A DNA stretch of 64,000 nucleotides from Purshia tridentata (Eukaryota; Streptophyta; Magnoliopsida; Rosales; Rosaceae): contig QANT01002184.1 of NCBI GenBank assembly GCA_003254885.1, positions 1 through 64,000 on the forward strand. Direction: 5' to 3'. A program made the position numbers and the translations under genes. How positions within the stretch are numbered: the first letter of the stretch is position 1; each line of letters starts with the position of its first letter. This document shows, piece by piece, positions 37,688 to 49,848 of the stretch. The notes beneath the pieces were generated by a model that ran no database searches, was not told where the DNA came from, and saw only the letters and a list, made by a program, of their open reading frames with translations.

Positions 37688-39082
37688 ATGGAGTTCCATG
37701 GAGAGAGAAACCTCTGGAGCTTTATGGATGAAGAGAGAAAGAGCATCAAATTGCCTCGCAGGCTCTCTTTTGGTAACCAGCAACAACAAAGTTCATCGTC
37801 AGAACCCAACTTTCATGCGTCATCAGCTTCTGCAAGACCATCTGCTGTTGGTTCTGCAACAACAACAACAACAGCAACATTCATTCCTCCAAGGCCTATG
37901 AGCCCTGAGACCCCATGGACACTATCCCCTGTGCGCACCTCTCCCTCCCAACCCCTCCTCTACCATTGCATAGCCTCCCTCCACCGCCACGAAGGCAATA
38001 TTTTCTCCATCACACTCTCAAAAGATTTCATCTTCACTGGCTCCGAGAGCAGCCGGATTCATGCCTGGAAGCAGCCGGATTGCACTGAAATCGGGTACAT
38101 CAAGGCAACTTCTGGTCAGGTTCGAGCCATACTGGCACATGGGAAAGTTCTGTTCACCACACATGGTGACAGCAAAATCCGGATATGGGATGTGTCTTCT
38201 GCAGACAATTTCAGACCAAAGAAGATCACAACCTTGCCGCAAAAAAATCGGTTCTCGTTCTTTTCAGCAAAAAAGAGCAGCCACCAACACAATGATCACA
38301 TCTCTTGCCTGGCTTACAACAAAGAAGACAGGCTGTTGTACACAGGGTCTTGGGACAAAACAGTCAGGGCTTGGAAGGTCAATGAAAAAAGGTGTGTGGA
38401 TTCATTTGTGGCTCATGAAGGTCATGTGAATGCAATTGTCATCAACCAAGAAGATGGGTGTGTTTTCACTTGCTCCTCAGATGGGTCTGTCAAAATTTGG
38501 AGAAGGGTGTTTGGTGAAAGTTCTCACATTCTCACCATGACATTGAAGTTCCAACTATCACCAGTGAATGCCTTAGCATTGAGCTTGTCACCCACCACCA
38601 CCCTCCTCTATTCTGGCTCATCAGATGGGCTTATAAACTTCTGGGAGAAGGAGAAGATGTCTGGGAGGTACAACCATGGAGGCTTTCTGCAGGGTCATCA
38701 TTTTGCTGTTCTTTGCTTGGTGGCCTTAGGAGAATTGGTCTTCAGTGGCTCTGAGGATGCCACCATAAGGGTTTGGAGGAGAGAGGAAGGGAATTGCTTC
38801 CATTCATGTCTTTCTGTCATTGAAGGCCATCATGGGCCAGTGAGATGTTTAGCAGTCTCTTTGGAAACAGAGAATGTGGTCAAAGTTAAGGGCTTGCTGG
38901 TTTATAGTGCAAGCTTGGACCAAACTTTTAAGGTATGGAGGGTTAAGGTTTTTCCCACTGAGAAGTTGAATTTGGATGAGTCAGCCAAAGACCCACAAAG
39001 AGAGATTGTGGAGTGTGAGACAAGTCCAGTGCTGTCACCTTCATGGGTAGAGAAAAAGCTTCAGGGCAACTATTTCCAGTAA
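37688..39082 (+). CDS. Intronless WD40-repeat protein, Jingubang-like
   Basis: One exon of 464 aa. After a disordered Ser/Gln/Thr-rich N-terminus (1-95), about seven WD40 blades follow; clear ones end in SRIHAW, SKIRIW, KTVRAWK, GSVKIWR, GLINFWE, ATIRVWR and QTFKVWR. The layout matches the plant WD40 group that includes Arabidopsis JINGUBANG, a regulator of pollen germination. The group's members are mostly single-exon. Which member this is cannot be told from sequence alone, and a specific role is not claimed. It lies upstream of the ASCC1-like gene, facing it, and a second member of the group lies 8 kb beyond on the other strand. Confidence 0.9.
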   Translation: MEFHGERNLWSFMDEERKSIKLPRRLSFGNQQQQSSSSEPNFHASSASARPSAVGSATTTTTATFIPPRPMSPETPWTLSPVRTSPSQPLLYHCIASLHRHEGNIFSITLSKDFIFTGSESSRIHAWKQPDCTEIGYIKATSGQVRAILAHGKVLFTTHGDSKIRIWDVSSADNFRPKKITTLPQKNRFSFFSAKKSSHQHNDHISCLAYNKEDRLLYTGSWDKTVRAWKVNEKRCVDSFVAHEGHVNAIVINQEDGCVFTCSSDGSVKIWRRVFGESSHILTMTLKFQLSPVNALALSLSPTTTLLYSGSSDGLINFWEKEKMSGRYNHGGFLQGHHFAVLCLVALGELVFSGSEDATIRVWRREEGNCFHSCLSVIEGHHGPVRCLAVSLETENVVKVKGLLVYSASLDQTFKVWRVKVFPTEKLNLDESAKDPQREIVECETSPVLSPSWVEKKLQGNYFQ

Positions 39083-40093
39083 AAGGCGGAGAACAAGCAC
39101 CATGTAAGCTTTGATCTAATGCTTAGTTTTTGTGATATATTCAAACCATTGAATAACAGCTATCCCCCGGCCAGAAACACAATAGGTTCACCAGACAATT
39201 AGCAATGATTCTAGATTGGTTTTTGTTGGGGCTGTTGATGACTTTATTGTGCACCAATCCACCCCTGGACTGACTTGTTGCATTGGTATCCCATAAGTTT
39301 TTGAGACCAGTTTTAGATTTGAGAACTGGGAACCTTGTATCATTCACAATTCACCATTGAATAACTCCAGGGACTGCAAATCCAAGGTCTGGAGGTTACA
39401 TTGCAGATTCTTTTTCTTTTTTTTGGTTGATAGATTCACTTTTAGGTCAGACTTCACCAATATTTCAATGGGTACATCACATTTCTTTAATGTTATTACC
39501 AACCATTTTTTGTTTGTAAGAAAGTTCATTAAGAATGTTTTATTTCATTTAAATGGGCTTGAATGAAGGTGGATGTAGGTATGCTTTGCGAACATTTTAC
39601 CAAGCAAAACATGTGAGAGCCGTAGTGCACGATGCTGGTGAAGATTTTTAAGTGCAAGCATTTCAGCTTTGGTTAACAATATCAAGGTATTAGAGATTTT
39701 TCTTTTGCACCGGTATCCAGTGGGTTTGTATAAATACAACTGTCTGCTGTTGTTTTCGAATAAAAGGTTCAGCTTTGCAACTAACATTTTATCAGAAGTA
39801 ATGGCATGTGTTAATAGTTGAGCTTACACTGTCCGTCAGAGGGCCCCACACTTAAAATGTTAAAGCAGTGGAATTTAAAGATGAACCAAAATAAAATGTC
39901 AAAGCAGTGGAATTTAAAGATGAACCAAAATATCTGCTCCAATGTAAATACAGATGGATCATAGAAAAACCAAAATATGGGAGTTCAAGCTTCAGCCTGA
40001 CAAGACTGAATGTATTACAATAGCTTCATATCTCAGATATTTTTTCATACGGAAGATTAAATAAAGTACATATTGAGTGTCACCGAAATCAAT
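39083..40093. other. Intergenic region with 39-bp direct repeat
   Basis: Convergent 3' flanks of the WD40 gene and the ASCC1-like gene. Two tandem copies of a 39-bp sequence (AAAATGTTAAAGCAGTGGAA...) start at 39854 and 39893. No gene found. Confidence 0.65.
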
Positions 40094-43000
40094 TTACTTG
40101 CATATTCCAGGAAAAGGTATAGAACCGCAACAATGATAGTATCCATTGTCATCAAACACAAATCTTTGAGAAAGATGAGCTTCACGGATTAGATACTCCC
40201 CCCATTCCTCAGAACCATATTGCTTGTGAATGCCTCGGGCATCAAAGGATTCAACCTTTCTCGTTCGCTTCTTCCTGCATTTACAAATTCATATAGTAGC
40301 AACAAGAAGTGAGAAAAAGATGAACAACACTTTAGAGCCCCAACAAGTGCAAGAAACTTTAAAACACTAAAGAACTGGCAGCAACACCTTTTCCTATGCC
40401 TTGCATTCATCACGGTTGCATGCAACTGCAATTCAAAAAGACAAAACTCTTAAATTGACTCTTACAGTAGGATCTATAATCAATAGTATAAATTCAACAT
40501 TAACAGTGCAAATTGCAAGCACAGCAGTAAGCTAAAGATTAGTACCATACCTTTAACTTATGATTAGCATCTTTCTCTAGAACAAGCCCTGCTTTAACAT
40601 ATGCATCGATGATGACTTCTAAGGAAAGCTAAAGAAATTTAAAAGAGGTATATAAACTGCTTAAACCTAGTGATACCAGAAAGCATTACTTTTGCTTTTC
40701 TTTTATTGATTCCAGGAACAGAAAATGCTAAAAAGAAACATAACGAATGCTAAGAAAATAAGGATACGACAGGCACGCATAAGCCGGCCCTCGCTGTCTT
40801 CCACGGGAGCGTATAGAACACCCGCTTTGGCCAAAGAACCTCTCATAGAATTCTGAAAGAACATGAAGAATTCAGTCTCATTTATTACAACTTAATTATT
40901 AGATTTCAAAGAAATCAAAGTCATAGGAGAGTAAAATAACACCCCCACTCTGGCATTCACCAGTAAAATACATACGGCGGCCAACAGAGGCTGAGCAAAA
41001 GACAGCTAAGTCAATGCAGTTCACAGCAAAACTAAGAGAGGCTTTTATGACATATAAAATTGAATTCATACATAGGATTTTCCAGGAACAGCTAATACAC
41101 CTGTATATGTTTATATATAGGGTATAGAATATAGATACACATTTGTAATCTATATACACGTGTGTGAAAATGTTGTGATAATTTCTCTTTTCCTTTTGAT
41201 TTTCCTGCTAGAAACAGCCTTAGGTTTTAAAGATCATTACATTAGCTAACCCACTATTTGCTTTAGTAGAGATGCTGAAGAAAGAATCGTACCAGTCCCT
41301 TAAGCCTTATGAAGACAGGCTGATTATCTAAGGCTTCCATCACTTTTGAAGAGATGCTCTGGATAGAAACATAAGACATTTGATGTCAAGTAGCCCACTG
41401 TCAGCCTATTTTATTTGACTCAGTTACCCTTACCTGCAAAACCTCACTTGCTGCATGAACTCGGTCCTTGTTCCACAACTTCAACATCAACACAGTTAAG
41501 TGAAATGTTTTTGGTTTAATGAATATTGATTTTTCAATTCCCAAATCTGTCAAGTGCGCAGATTTCAATGAGATTTTGACAGAATAAAACTATGAGAAGA
41601 CAGAGAGGAAAAAAAAATTGACTATGAATATGAACAAGAAAATGATCCGCAGCAGGTTTAAATGATAACCAAAAAACAAATATATTCATGAAAATGCATA
41701 CAGCAATTAACCAGGTAACATTTTATGGGGAAAAGAATTAACAAGAATAACCCAATCAAAAGCTTCAATTCATGAAACAAAATGAATAATGAATAATATC
41801 ACTATTATTTTATTTAAAATTGTTAAAACTCCTTCAGCATCAAGCATCATGATTATTTTTTCATCTAAAATTATTTTCTGCGTACCAGATAGGGTAGAAG
41901 ACTTTGGTGATTTCGGTGCATAACTAACAAGAGGTATGTTGGTTAGGTTCACTTTAACATGTTCACTGTCACCATCAACTTTAAGTTCTACTGCGACATC
42001 AGGTCCTTTCTCTAACTTTTGTTCTTCGTCTTCATTCTCAGGATTATCTTCATTGGAATCACTATCTGGATTCTCGTCTAAGCATGAATCACTAATTCCC
42101 AGGATGGAGTTCTGAAAGTTGACAAGCTTATCAACTAATTCAGGATGTATGGCCAATGGAAGTGAAATGAAGTGAGAGTAATCAAGATTTGGGCTTTGAA
42201 CTGCCTGAATTTTAATGAAGAACTTTTTAATAAATCATCCCAAGAATAGAATGGAAATAAAATGGCTTGTATATAAATCAATGAGAATGAGCTCTAAAAA
42301 GCAATGACTTGTATTAAGCCCTTATATAATAGACATAAAAAAATAAAATCTTTGATAGAACTACAGAACAGAATGGAACCACTCCATATTGTTTGCAAAA
42401 CAACATTGATAGGTAACTGACCTCATCAATTAAAGCTTGTATCTTCTCTGAAGCTCTAGATACACTTTCAATCGACATGCCTTCAATAACTGCAGCAGAT
42501 ATCCAGGTAAAAATGGTTAAACAATAAACATTGGACCCTGATATTCACAATTCTAGACATAAGATTATATGACTTGGTTAATATGTCCTTTCACAATTAT
42601 GAAAGAATTGAACACAACTCAAGATCTCAAACATTTTTTTATCATCAACTATTTTTTAACCTCAAAACTTACTAATTGAATCCTCCTTCTTTGACATTGG
42701 GATTATAATTTTAACTCCCATCTCATCTTCAATCTCTTTTTGAGTAGATCCTCTGACGAACAAAAAAATAATAATAATATCAATATATGACAATATACTC
42801 TTAAAAGTATTTACTTGCTGAATTATGTACCCTTTTCCTCTGATAAAATGAAGCAAAGAAGCACCAACCTGCATATCAAAGAAGAATTTGAGAACAAAAT
42901 AAACAGAATGAGTATCACCAAAACACATCAAAGTGAGAGCTAGGAACTTAAAAGGAAGAGAATGGGCCATGTAATGAAAAAGCATCATGAGAATTGCTGT

Positions 43001-43940
43001 TGAAGTCCAATGTGTAAGAAATACCCTCACCATCCCTGTAAAAATAATGGAAAATTCCTACCACAAGATGATAAATAATACAACTCGTTTTGTTTCTATT
43101 CATCATTAATTTATGCTCACTGGTCCGAAACTCTTCCCCCCACCCCCAGGCATTGTACCATAAAGAGATGCAAGCCAAAAAGGCCTCGGAAATTTCAGCG
43201 TATAGTTACACTAAGCCTAAACCTACATTGAAAACTGGCCTAATAAAATAAATTATATATTGATCAGATAACGAACAGAATTTCTAACAAAATCGTGCCT
43301 CAACTGAAATTGAGTGCTGTTCAGTAGAAACCACCGATTCTCCACCAGAAACTTTATCTTTATCTTGTGATGCACTGGAACTAGTAGTAAAGTTAGTTGC
43401 TTCAGCCACCTCTATATTTTGAGCACTTGAAATGTTGGTAGCTGTGCAATGGTGCAATTCTTGGACTTGAGTTTGAGCTTCCAGCTCGTCTGTCACCTCC
43501 TTAACAGAGAATTCTGCAAATCCACATCAAAAACTCTTTATGAAGTGCAGAAGGTAACCAATCATCATGCCTATAGCCTGTTTTTTACTATAGAAGTATT
43601 GTGTTCTGTTCTCACTTGTCAACCCAATCAGACATAACTTTAACAAGGCCAGCACACAACGTGTAGACCATAATACAAAGTTGTAGATATAATAACATGT
43701 TCCTATATGTAACTAGAATGATCTAAATTTTACTGGAATCAGTATCCAAAGTATAAAGGATTAGAATCGATATGAAAAGTCATTGGGATCGACTTCTGGA
43801 TGATACTTAAATGCTTAATCAGTAAAAAGTAACTCACCTTCATTGGAGCTGGCCTGAGTACTGACGGGTCTCCATACAGTATTAACTGTTTTGATCTTTT
43901 TTTTATGGTCCCCACCTTGCTTATCTTTTCCACCACCCAT
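40094..43940 (-). CDS. ASCC1-like protein with KH and LigT domains
   Basis: Twelve coding exons on the minus strand: 43940-43838, 43513-43299, 42868-42831, 42752-42673, 42489-42422, 42204-41886, 41546-41434, 41358-41293, 40852-40768, 40618-40551, 40425-40388, 40274-40094; 457 aa. A KH RNA-binding domain starts near residue 100 (VGASLLHFIRGKGG-STQKEIEDEMGVKIIIP, with the GxxG-type loop GKGG). The C-terminal half is a LigT/2H-phosphoesterase fold with its two histidine motifs: FHLTV and LHATV. This is the plan of ASCC1, the small subunit of the activating signal cointegrator complex, and of the Arabidopsis protein listed as predicted eukaryotic LigT. It probably acts on RNA in the nucleus. An acidic insert (DSNEDNPENEDEEQ) lies between the domains. 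The junction after HSISVE uses GC instead of GT at the donor unless GTTGAG six bases earlier is used. Confidence 0.87.
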
Positions 43941-46404
43941 TTTAATATTATAGCTCAAACCACGATAATCACAGTGTCCCTGTCATACGAACCCAGTTAG
44001 CATCAGAACTAACAACCACCTCCAGTAAAGTTCATATTCAGTTTCATGGACAAAGAAATACTCATTAAAATCATTTTTTTTTTTCCCCTCCTTGGTGAGG
44101 TAAGGAAAAAATAAAGCATAATAACATAGCTCAAATTTGCAATCAATTTATTTGAGATGCAAAAATTTTGGGAAAAAAAAAAATTTCAAAATTGTTTTTA
44201 TTAATTCCTCTTTGCAAAGAAATAATCATTCATCAGTCAAGCAGTCAAACAAAATTCTTTTGTGAAAAACTTCAAACAAGTACGGTAATTATCACTATGC
44301 ACAAAAGGATTGTATAATTATGTATAACTTAATAAAGTAACCAAAGTTACACTAGGCCAAGTTCAAACACAATACTTTGAAGAAAAGAAAACAACAACTC
44401 TGCAACAACGCAAATAAAAAAGCACTCTGGATAAGAAAAACACTCAATAGCAGATTTGTTTACAAAAGGGTACTCACGTACTCAAGTGAACACACACTTA
44501 TTAATGGACCTCTACCACACTACTTAATGGTACCTGTTTTTTTTAGCTATGGAGCTTTCTAGATACAACCAAACCAGCTAGAATAACAAGATAACATAGA
44601 AAAACGAAAAGATGAAAGACGGCAGAGTCTTAAGTGAATCTTTATTTTCAAAAAAAAACATGAACTTTAATGCTTAGCATAATCATGGCCACAAAATAAC
44701 ATTAAGCATTATTTAAATACCGAATTTCACAAACAGAGTACACAGGCATAATGTGATGTGAGGTTGAATTTCTTCTGCATTAAATGCATATTGATATTTC
44801 TACAAATTTAAACCAAAAATAGAAAAGAAAACATAATGGCAAAAAAGGAAAAAAAAAGAAGCTAAAACCAACCAGGAAGTGATTCACTAGGTTCAATGCA
44901 GCATATGCACTTGTAAATTTCAGAACTCGATCCACTCTGCAAACATGGTAACAAGTTCATTTCTTTAACTCTCTTCCAAACGAATAAATATAAATTTTTA
45001 TCTTCCAGAAAATTAAATGTAATTTTTTTAAAGATAACTGAATTCTATAATTAGGCGCTGTTTGGCGGCATAGAATTAAGCAACTGAAAGCTTGTTTGTT
45101 TTTTTGTAGTTAGCTAAATGAGTAAGATAGGAGCCAAACAGAGTCTTAGATCTTAGAAGGGCGCGCGTACCTGAAGATGGACCTGGAAGCTATCATTAGC
45201 GGTTACGTCTGTCTCTAAAGAAGAAGAAGAAGAAGAAGATGTTCGGTGGAGACAGAGGGAGGACCGGAGAGTTTAGCTACTCTACTGATGACACGTATCT
45301 TTTGCACGTGCGGAGTGGAGAGAGGTTGCAATGGACCCAATGGGAATGGTAGCTTCTAATGGGCCAATGCCGTATAAGGGGCGGGGCCACTTCACATCGA
45401 TATTTTCACTTTTATTTTTATTGTCTACTTTCAGATTTTTTTTTTTTTTAAATATCTTAAAACCACTCGACATGATGACTTAAATTGTAGCATATCTTAA
45501 TAATTAATTTCTAAAATCCTAAACTTTAAAAAAAATACTCTTTAAATATTAAACGTGTTATAATATAAATGAATTAGTTATATAATGTGATATTATGGTC
45601 ATGTACAATAATTTTTCAAAGTTAAGAGTTAATGCTAAAAACAAAAGTTAGGAGTTAGAGACATTTTCCAAATTGTGTGGAAAATACTATTAGACCAATA
45701 TTTAGTTAGTGATCTATTTTTATTAAACATCAGTATCTACTATACCACATTTTTGAATCACAATGTGTGTCATGTCTCTAGCAAAGATGAATGAAATTCA
45801 GCGGTATAAAAAGGTGACATCTCTATTAGAGAAGTGACATACATATGGTACTAAAATATAATCTCTCTAGAATTATTGATAAAAATATTCTGTACGAAAA
45901 AAAAAGCACCATTAAGAGTAGTCCTAAACTATGTCAACATGATAATGTGGTACGGAGGGAGGACTCACCCAAACTTTCACCATAGAGAATGGGACTATAG
46001 GTGTGTGAAGATAAAGAGAGACTTCAACTTAATTAAATTTTATTTCTTATAAGGAAATTGAAGTAAATTTAGTTTAATTATCATGATTGCAAGAGTACTA
46101 AAGTCTTCTCACAAAAGAAGAAAAAGCAACTAAAGTTTTATGAGGAATGTGGGCAAAAGGGAACGACTACTTTGATCTTTCTCATATGATCCCTTATCAA
46201 AAATTCAAAATCATATATTCCATACTTAATACACAAGTGATCAAATAGTACTCTCACTTGAAGGCAAGAATACTGATGAAATAGTACACCCCACAAGTAC
46301 CTCACCCTCAAATACATTTTCAAGTTTGAACAGGCAAGAAACAAAGTTGTATATATTATAGAGTTCACTAATTTGGCCCAACCTTCAATTACATATGCTA
46401 AGCC
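43941..46404. other. ASCC1-like leader exons and intergenic region
   Basis: On the minus strand I infer a non-coding first exon ending at 45171 (donor CAG|GTACGC), a second at 44936-44873 and the leader part of the coding exon from 43979. A (TTC)n run at 45219-45240 (read GAA on the plus strand) lies in the first leader exon. Beyond 45300 the sequence is AT-rich with no gene until 46405. Confidence 0.5.
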
Positions 46405-46653
46405 ATGGTGTGTGTAGGAGTGTTTTTTGGTTGCCAACCACCCCATTCTGTGAAACGCTACATTGTATCAGCCTTGGCCATAATTGGCATTCTCTTTGCC
46501 TTCCGTTTGCTTTGTTACACCATTTATAGGCTGCTAAAGAGGGGTCAAGATCAACATGAACATGAACATGATTCTCCTCGCAGCAGTGACCAAACTTCGA
46601 ACCATGGCTTGGAAATGCAGCAGCACTCAACTCATCACTATCCACTGCCTTAG
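46405..46653 (+). CDS. Possible 82-aa single-pass membrane protein
   Basis: ATG in a good context (AAGCCATGG) opens an 82-codon frame. A single hydrophobic span (YIVSALAIIGILFAFRLLCY) is followed by basic residues (RLLKRG) and a His/Glu/Asp-rich tail (QHEHEHDSPRSSDQ). The frame is more GC-rich than its surroundings, which supports coding. I do not recognise a family and no neighbouring exon extends it. It could also be a chance frame. Confidence 0.4.
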   Translation: MVCVGVFFGCQPPHSVKRYIVSALAIIGILFAFRLLCYTIYRLLKRGQDQHEHEHDSPRSSDQTSNHGLEMQQHSTHHYPLP

Positions 46654-47463
46654 TTTGTAGCTCTCTCTCATTTGGCCCTCTTCCTGCCCAGCTAGCTAGC
46701 TATGAAATTTCTTTCATGGTCATGAATCTCATGATCGAGCTTATACAAAATTGCTCCTATGTTGCAAATGTATGCCATAAATCCAACAGTCGGGTAACAT
46801 TTATGATCATTTGCATTCAATCATCAAAAGCTGGATCATTAGATTCATTACTACTGAATTATCAAACTGCAAATAACGATTTCTTTTGCGTGTGGAGGAG
46901 GGTTCATTCATATTCAACATATTTTTTGTGAAGCTAACTTTGTTGCTCATTTGGTTTGTCACTTTAGTCGCCCAGTTTTCGATCCACGACTATCAAATTG
47001 TATCAAGTCCTTTATAATTTTGATTGTTTTGTGTTTAGGTGTTTTATTTCTAGAAAGCAAAAAATGCAAATGACCATGACAAATAAAGCCATGCTTGAGA
47101 TTAAATGTTTAAAATATAAGCACAATATCAGTAGAGCAAACAGAGTATCCTCTAATTTGATGAAAGCTTTTCATTCAGACAGTATTTGGTTTAAGATTTA
47201 TCTGTGTAAATTCAGCAACTATATTTGTTGCATATATGAAGAACTCAAAGACCTACCATAATACTTTTTTGCCATTCCATTAAACTGCCACAAACTATGC
47301 CATTCCTACATAACTGACACAACCTGATCATTAGCAAAGTCATAGGCTCATAGCTACCCCAAAACTCTGTACATCTAGTAATATTACAAGTTAGATAAAT
47401 TGCTAATCGATCCCTAATTGATCATTAGTCCTTAGCTAAATTGCTAACCAGTCCCTGCGGCTT
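46654..47463. other. Intergenic region
   Basis: AT-rich, with only short frames that show no family resemblance. It includes the 3' untranslated region of the second WD40 gene (minus strand). Confidence 0.6.
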
Positions 47464-49848
47464 CTACAGCTCAAAATACTCACACCCACTTTGAGTTAAA
47501 CCCCGATTATTACCATTTGTCCCATTATTTTTGCAGGTTATTCGCCACACCTTAAGCACCCCATCAAGACTTCCAGTGCAGATTGTGCAACCCTCCTCTG
47601 CTTCCTCCCCCATGCGACCTGAAAACGCTGTCACACACCTGATTGGCCCTCTATGCCCGACAAGCACCGCGAGACACGTGTGCTGACCGTCTTGTTCCCG
47701 GGACCAAATCCTACTGGTGGAGTCAGCCGAGCCACTGATCACATAGTTAGCCACACTGTCCAAGCACATCACTGCATGAGTGTGACCCTGCAGTGCACCC
47801 CCATACTGCAGTTGGCCCGAAAACCAGCCCTTTAGCCAGAAGTGTATGTACCCATCCGTGCACCCTCCGTACAGGATCCCACCATCTGGGGTCAGGGTCA
47901 GGGCCTTGACTGGTGAGTACTTGGCTGGGAGAGTCACTGTGAGAGAATGTGGTCCTCCGTACAGGATCCCACCATCTGGGGTCAGGGTGAGGGCCTTGAC
48001 TGGTGAATACTTGGCTGGGAGAGTCACTGTGAGAGAATGTGGCAGCTGGTCCCCTCGGCAGAAGTTGCGGCGCCACACTCGGACTGTGGCGTCGTCCGAG
48101 GCTGTGTAGAGAACCCCGTCGTCGGCTACAACGATGGCATTGATCGGCTCCGAGTGGGCTTGGATGGTCTCTATGCATTTGAGGTCTGAAAGTCGCCATA
48201 CCTTCACTGTTTTGTCAATGGAGGCTGAGTATATGATGTCCTCTGATACATTGATGGCCAGTGATGTTATGGCACCCATATGCTTCATCTGTGAGGTAGC
48301 AAATATACATTTATGTAAAATGAAAGTGGGTTTCACTTCAGCAAATTGAACAACAATTATAATCACGCCACCAAGAACAGTATGATGTAAGTTGTAACTG
48401 AACTAGGACTTTTTGAATGTGCTATTTATATATAACCTCTTGGACCCATATAGCAAATAGCGTTTTGTGTGTTAGTTATATATAATTTCCCAATTAACCA
48501 AGAATTTCTTATGCATACAATACCTTCTTCATGGTATATGAGATGCCTTCTCCCCAGTGGCTCATAACTAGTTTTGTGTACACATTTACATAGAGAGAGG
48601 CAGAGAGTAAAAGAATTTCAAAGGGAAGTGATAAAAGGGGAAGAGAAGTAAAGAGAAGGATTTGGATCCCAGTAGAACTTAGTCTATTAGTAAATTTAAT
48701 TTACAACTTCTCTTGTCCTGAGGAATAACGGTCATAAAGATCAGAACCAACCAATCTGTGGATTCAATAAATCAAGGTCCAAATGTGGCATATCTATCTA
48801 AACATTCATGTGTGTTAGTACAAAGTTCTTACAGAATTTTTCCATAACCAAAAACACTGTGACGAAATTATTTTTATCACATTTTATTGACCATACCATA
48901 CTTTATGATCACATTTCTCAAAGAGATGAGACCCACTAAGTAGATTTAGTAAATAATATGGTACTTAAAACACAAACATGACTTGGTCCACAACACTTGT
49001 CACCATGATCACTATATATAAACTGATTCTAGCTAGAGTTTCCTGCTACCCTCAAGAAGGAAGAAACAGAGTACAGAATATTCTAGACACATGAGGGACT
49101 ACCTAATGAATAGTCTCTCCATGTGCCAACCCCTACATGTCAGTATGTCACACTCATCAATATTCTCACTCCCAGACAAGCATCCATGTCACACACAGAA
49201 AATAACTACACCCCTCTAAACAGCAACCACAGCATTAATAAACCACCATAAATACAAACCAAACAAGCAAAACATAAAACACCTTACCATCTTATCTTTC
49301 CCGGCAGCAATAATGTAGCTCCGGACATAACTTCCGGCCTTGGGAATCGTGGCCAACCTGACATGCTTCAACCCACCGATATCCCATGTTCTCTGCCACA
49401 CCCGAACCTTGCCATCACCATAAGCCGCGTAGACCCTGTCATGGGACACCTCCATTGCCACCACCATGCCAGCCTTGGTCTTGAGCTGCCCGCATTCTGT
49501 GAACTCCGGGAGCTTCCAGACCCTTATGAGGTTGGACTCGGATCCGGTGTAGACGAGCCCATTGGAGGCGGCAATGGAGAGGATCTGGCCGTCCTTTTTG
49601 AGGACGGAGGAGATGCAGCGGTAGGCGGTGAGGAGGTCAGGCTGTTTGGATGGGGAGATGGCAGGGGAGGCGTGGAGGCTTTGGGTTTGGGAGAGTGAAG
49701 GGGACGAGCTTCGGCGTGGTGGGGTGTATGGGAACTCTGAGAAGGAGGCTTCTTTGGTGGAGATGCTTCTGAGGAACTTGTTAGGGTTTTGGGTTTGAGC
49801 AAAAGTTGGGGTTGGGGGAGAGTTGGGAGAAAAATCTGAGGAGGCCAT
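47464..49848 (-). CDS. WD40-repeat protein with internal 30-aa duplication
   Basis: Two exons on the minus strand (49848-49288 and 48288-47464) encode 461 aa; without the duplication it would be 431. It belongs to the same WD40 group as the gene at 37.7 kb: a Ser/Pro-rich N-terminus, then CISSVLKKDGQILSIAASNG and blades ending NLIRVWK, GKVRVWQ, KTVKVWR, ATVRVWR, GYIHFWL, STSRIWS and GVLKVWR. Residues 270-299 (PHSLTVTLPAKYSPVKALTL...LYGG) are repeated exactly at 300-329. The extra copy contains the first strands of one blade but not its closing WD strand, so it probably forms a loop or a disturbed blade. The coding sequence is clearly GC-richer than that of its neighbours. The start is the first ATG, at 49848; nothing upstream in frame starts with ATG. 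Confidence 0.9.
47863..48042 (-). repeat. 90-bp in-frame tandem duplication in WD40 gene
   Basis: Bases 47863-47952 and 47953-48042 are 87/90 identical. The three differences (47863/47953, 47899/47989, 47916/48006) are all silent, so the two 30-residue protein copies are identical. Confidence 0.97.

Noticed and set aside
47747-48199. Long minus-strand frame and matching plus frames inside the WD40 exon
   Set aside because: They are alternative frames of the GC-rich WD40 coding exon; Pro/Arg/His-rich content shows this.
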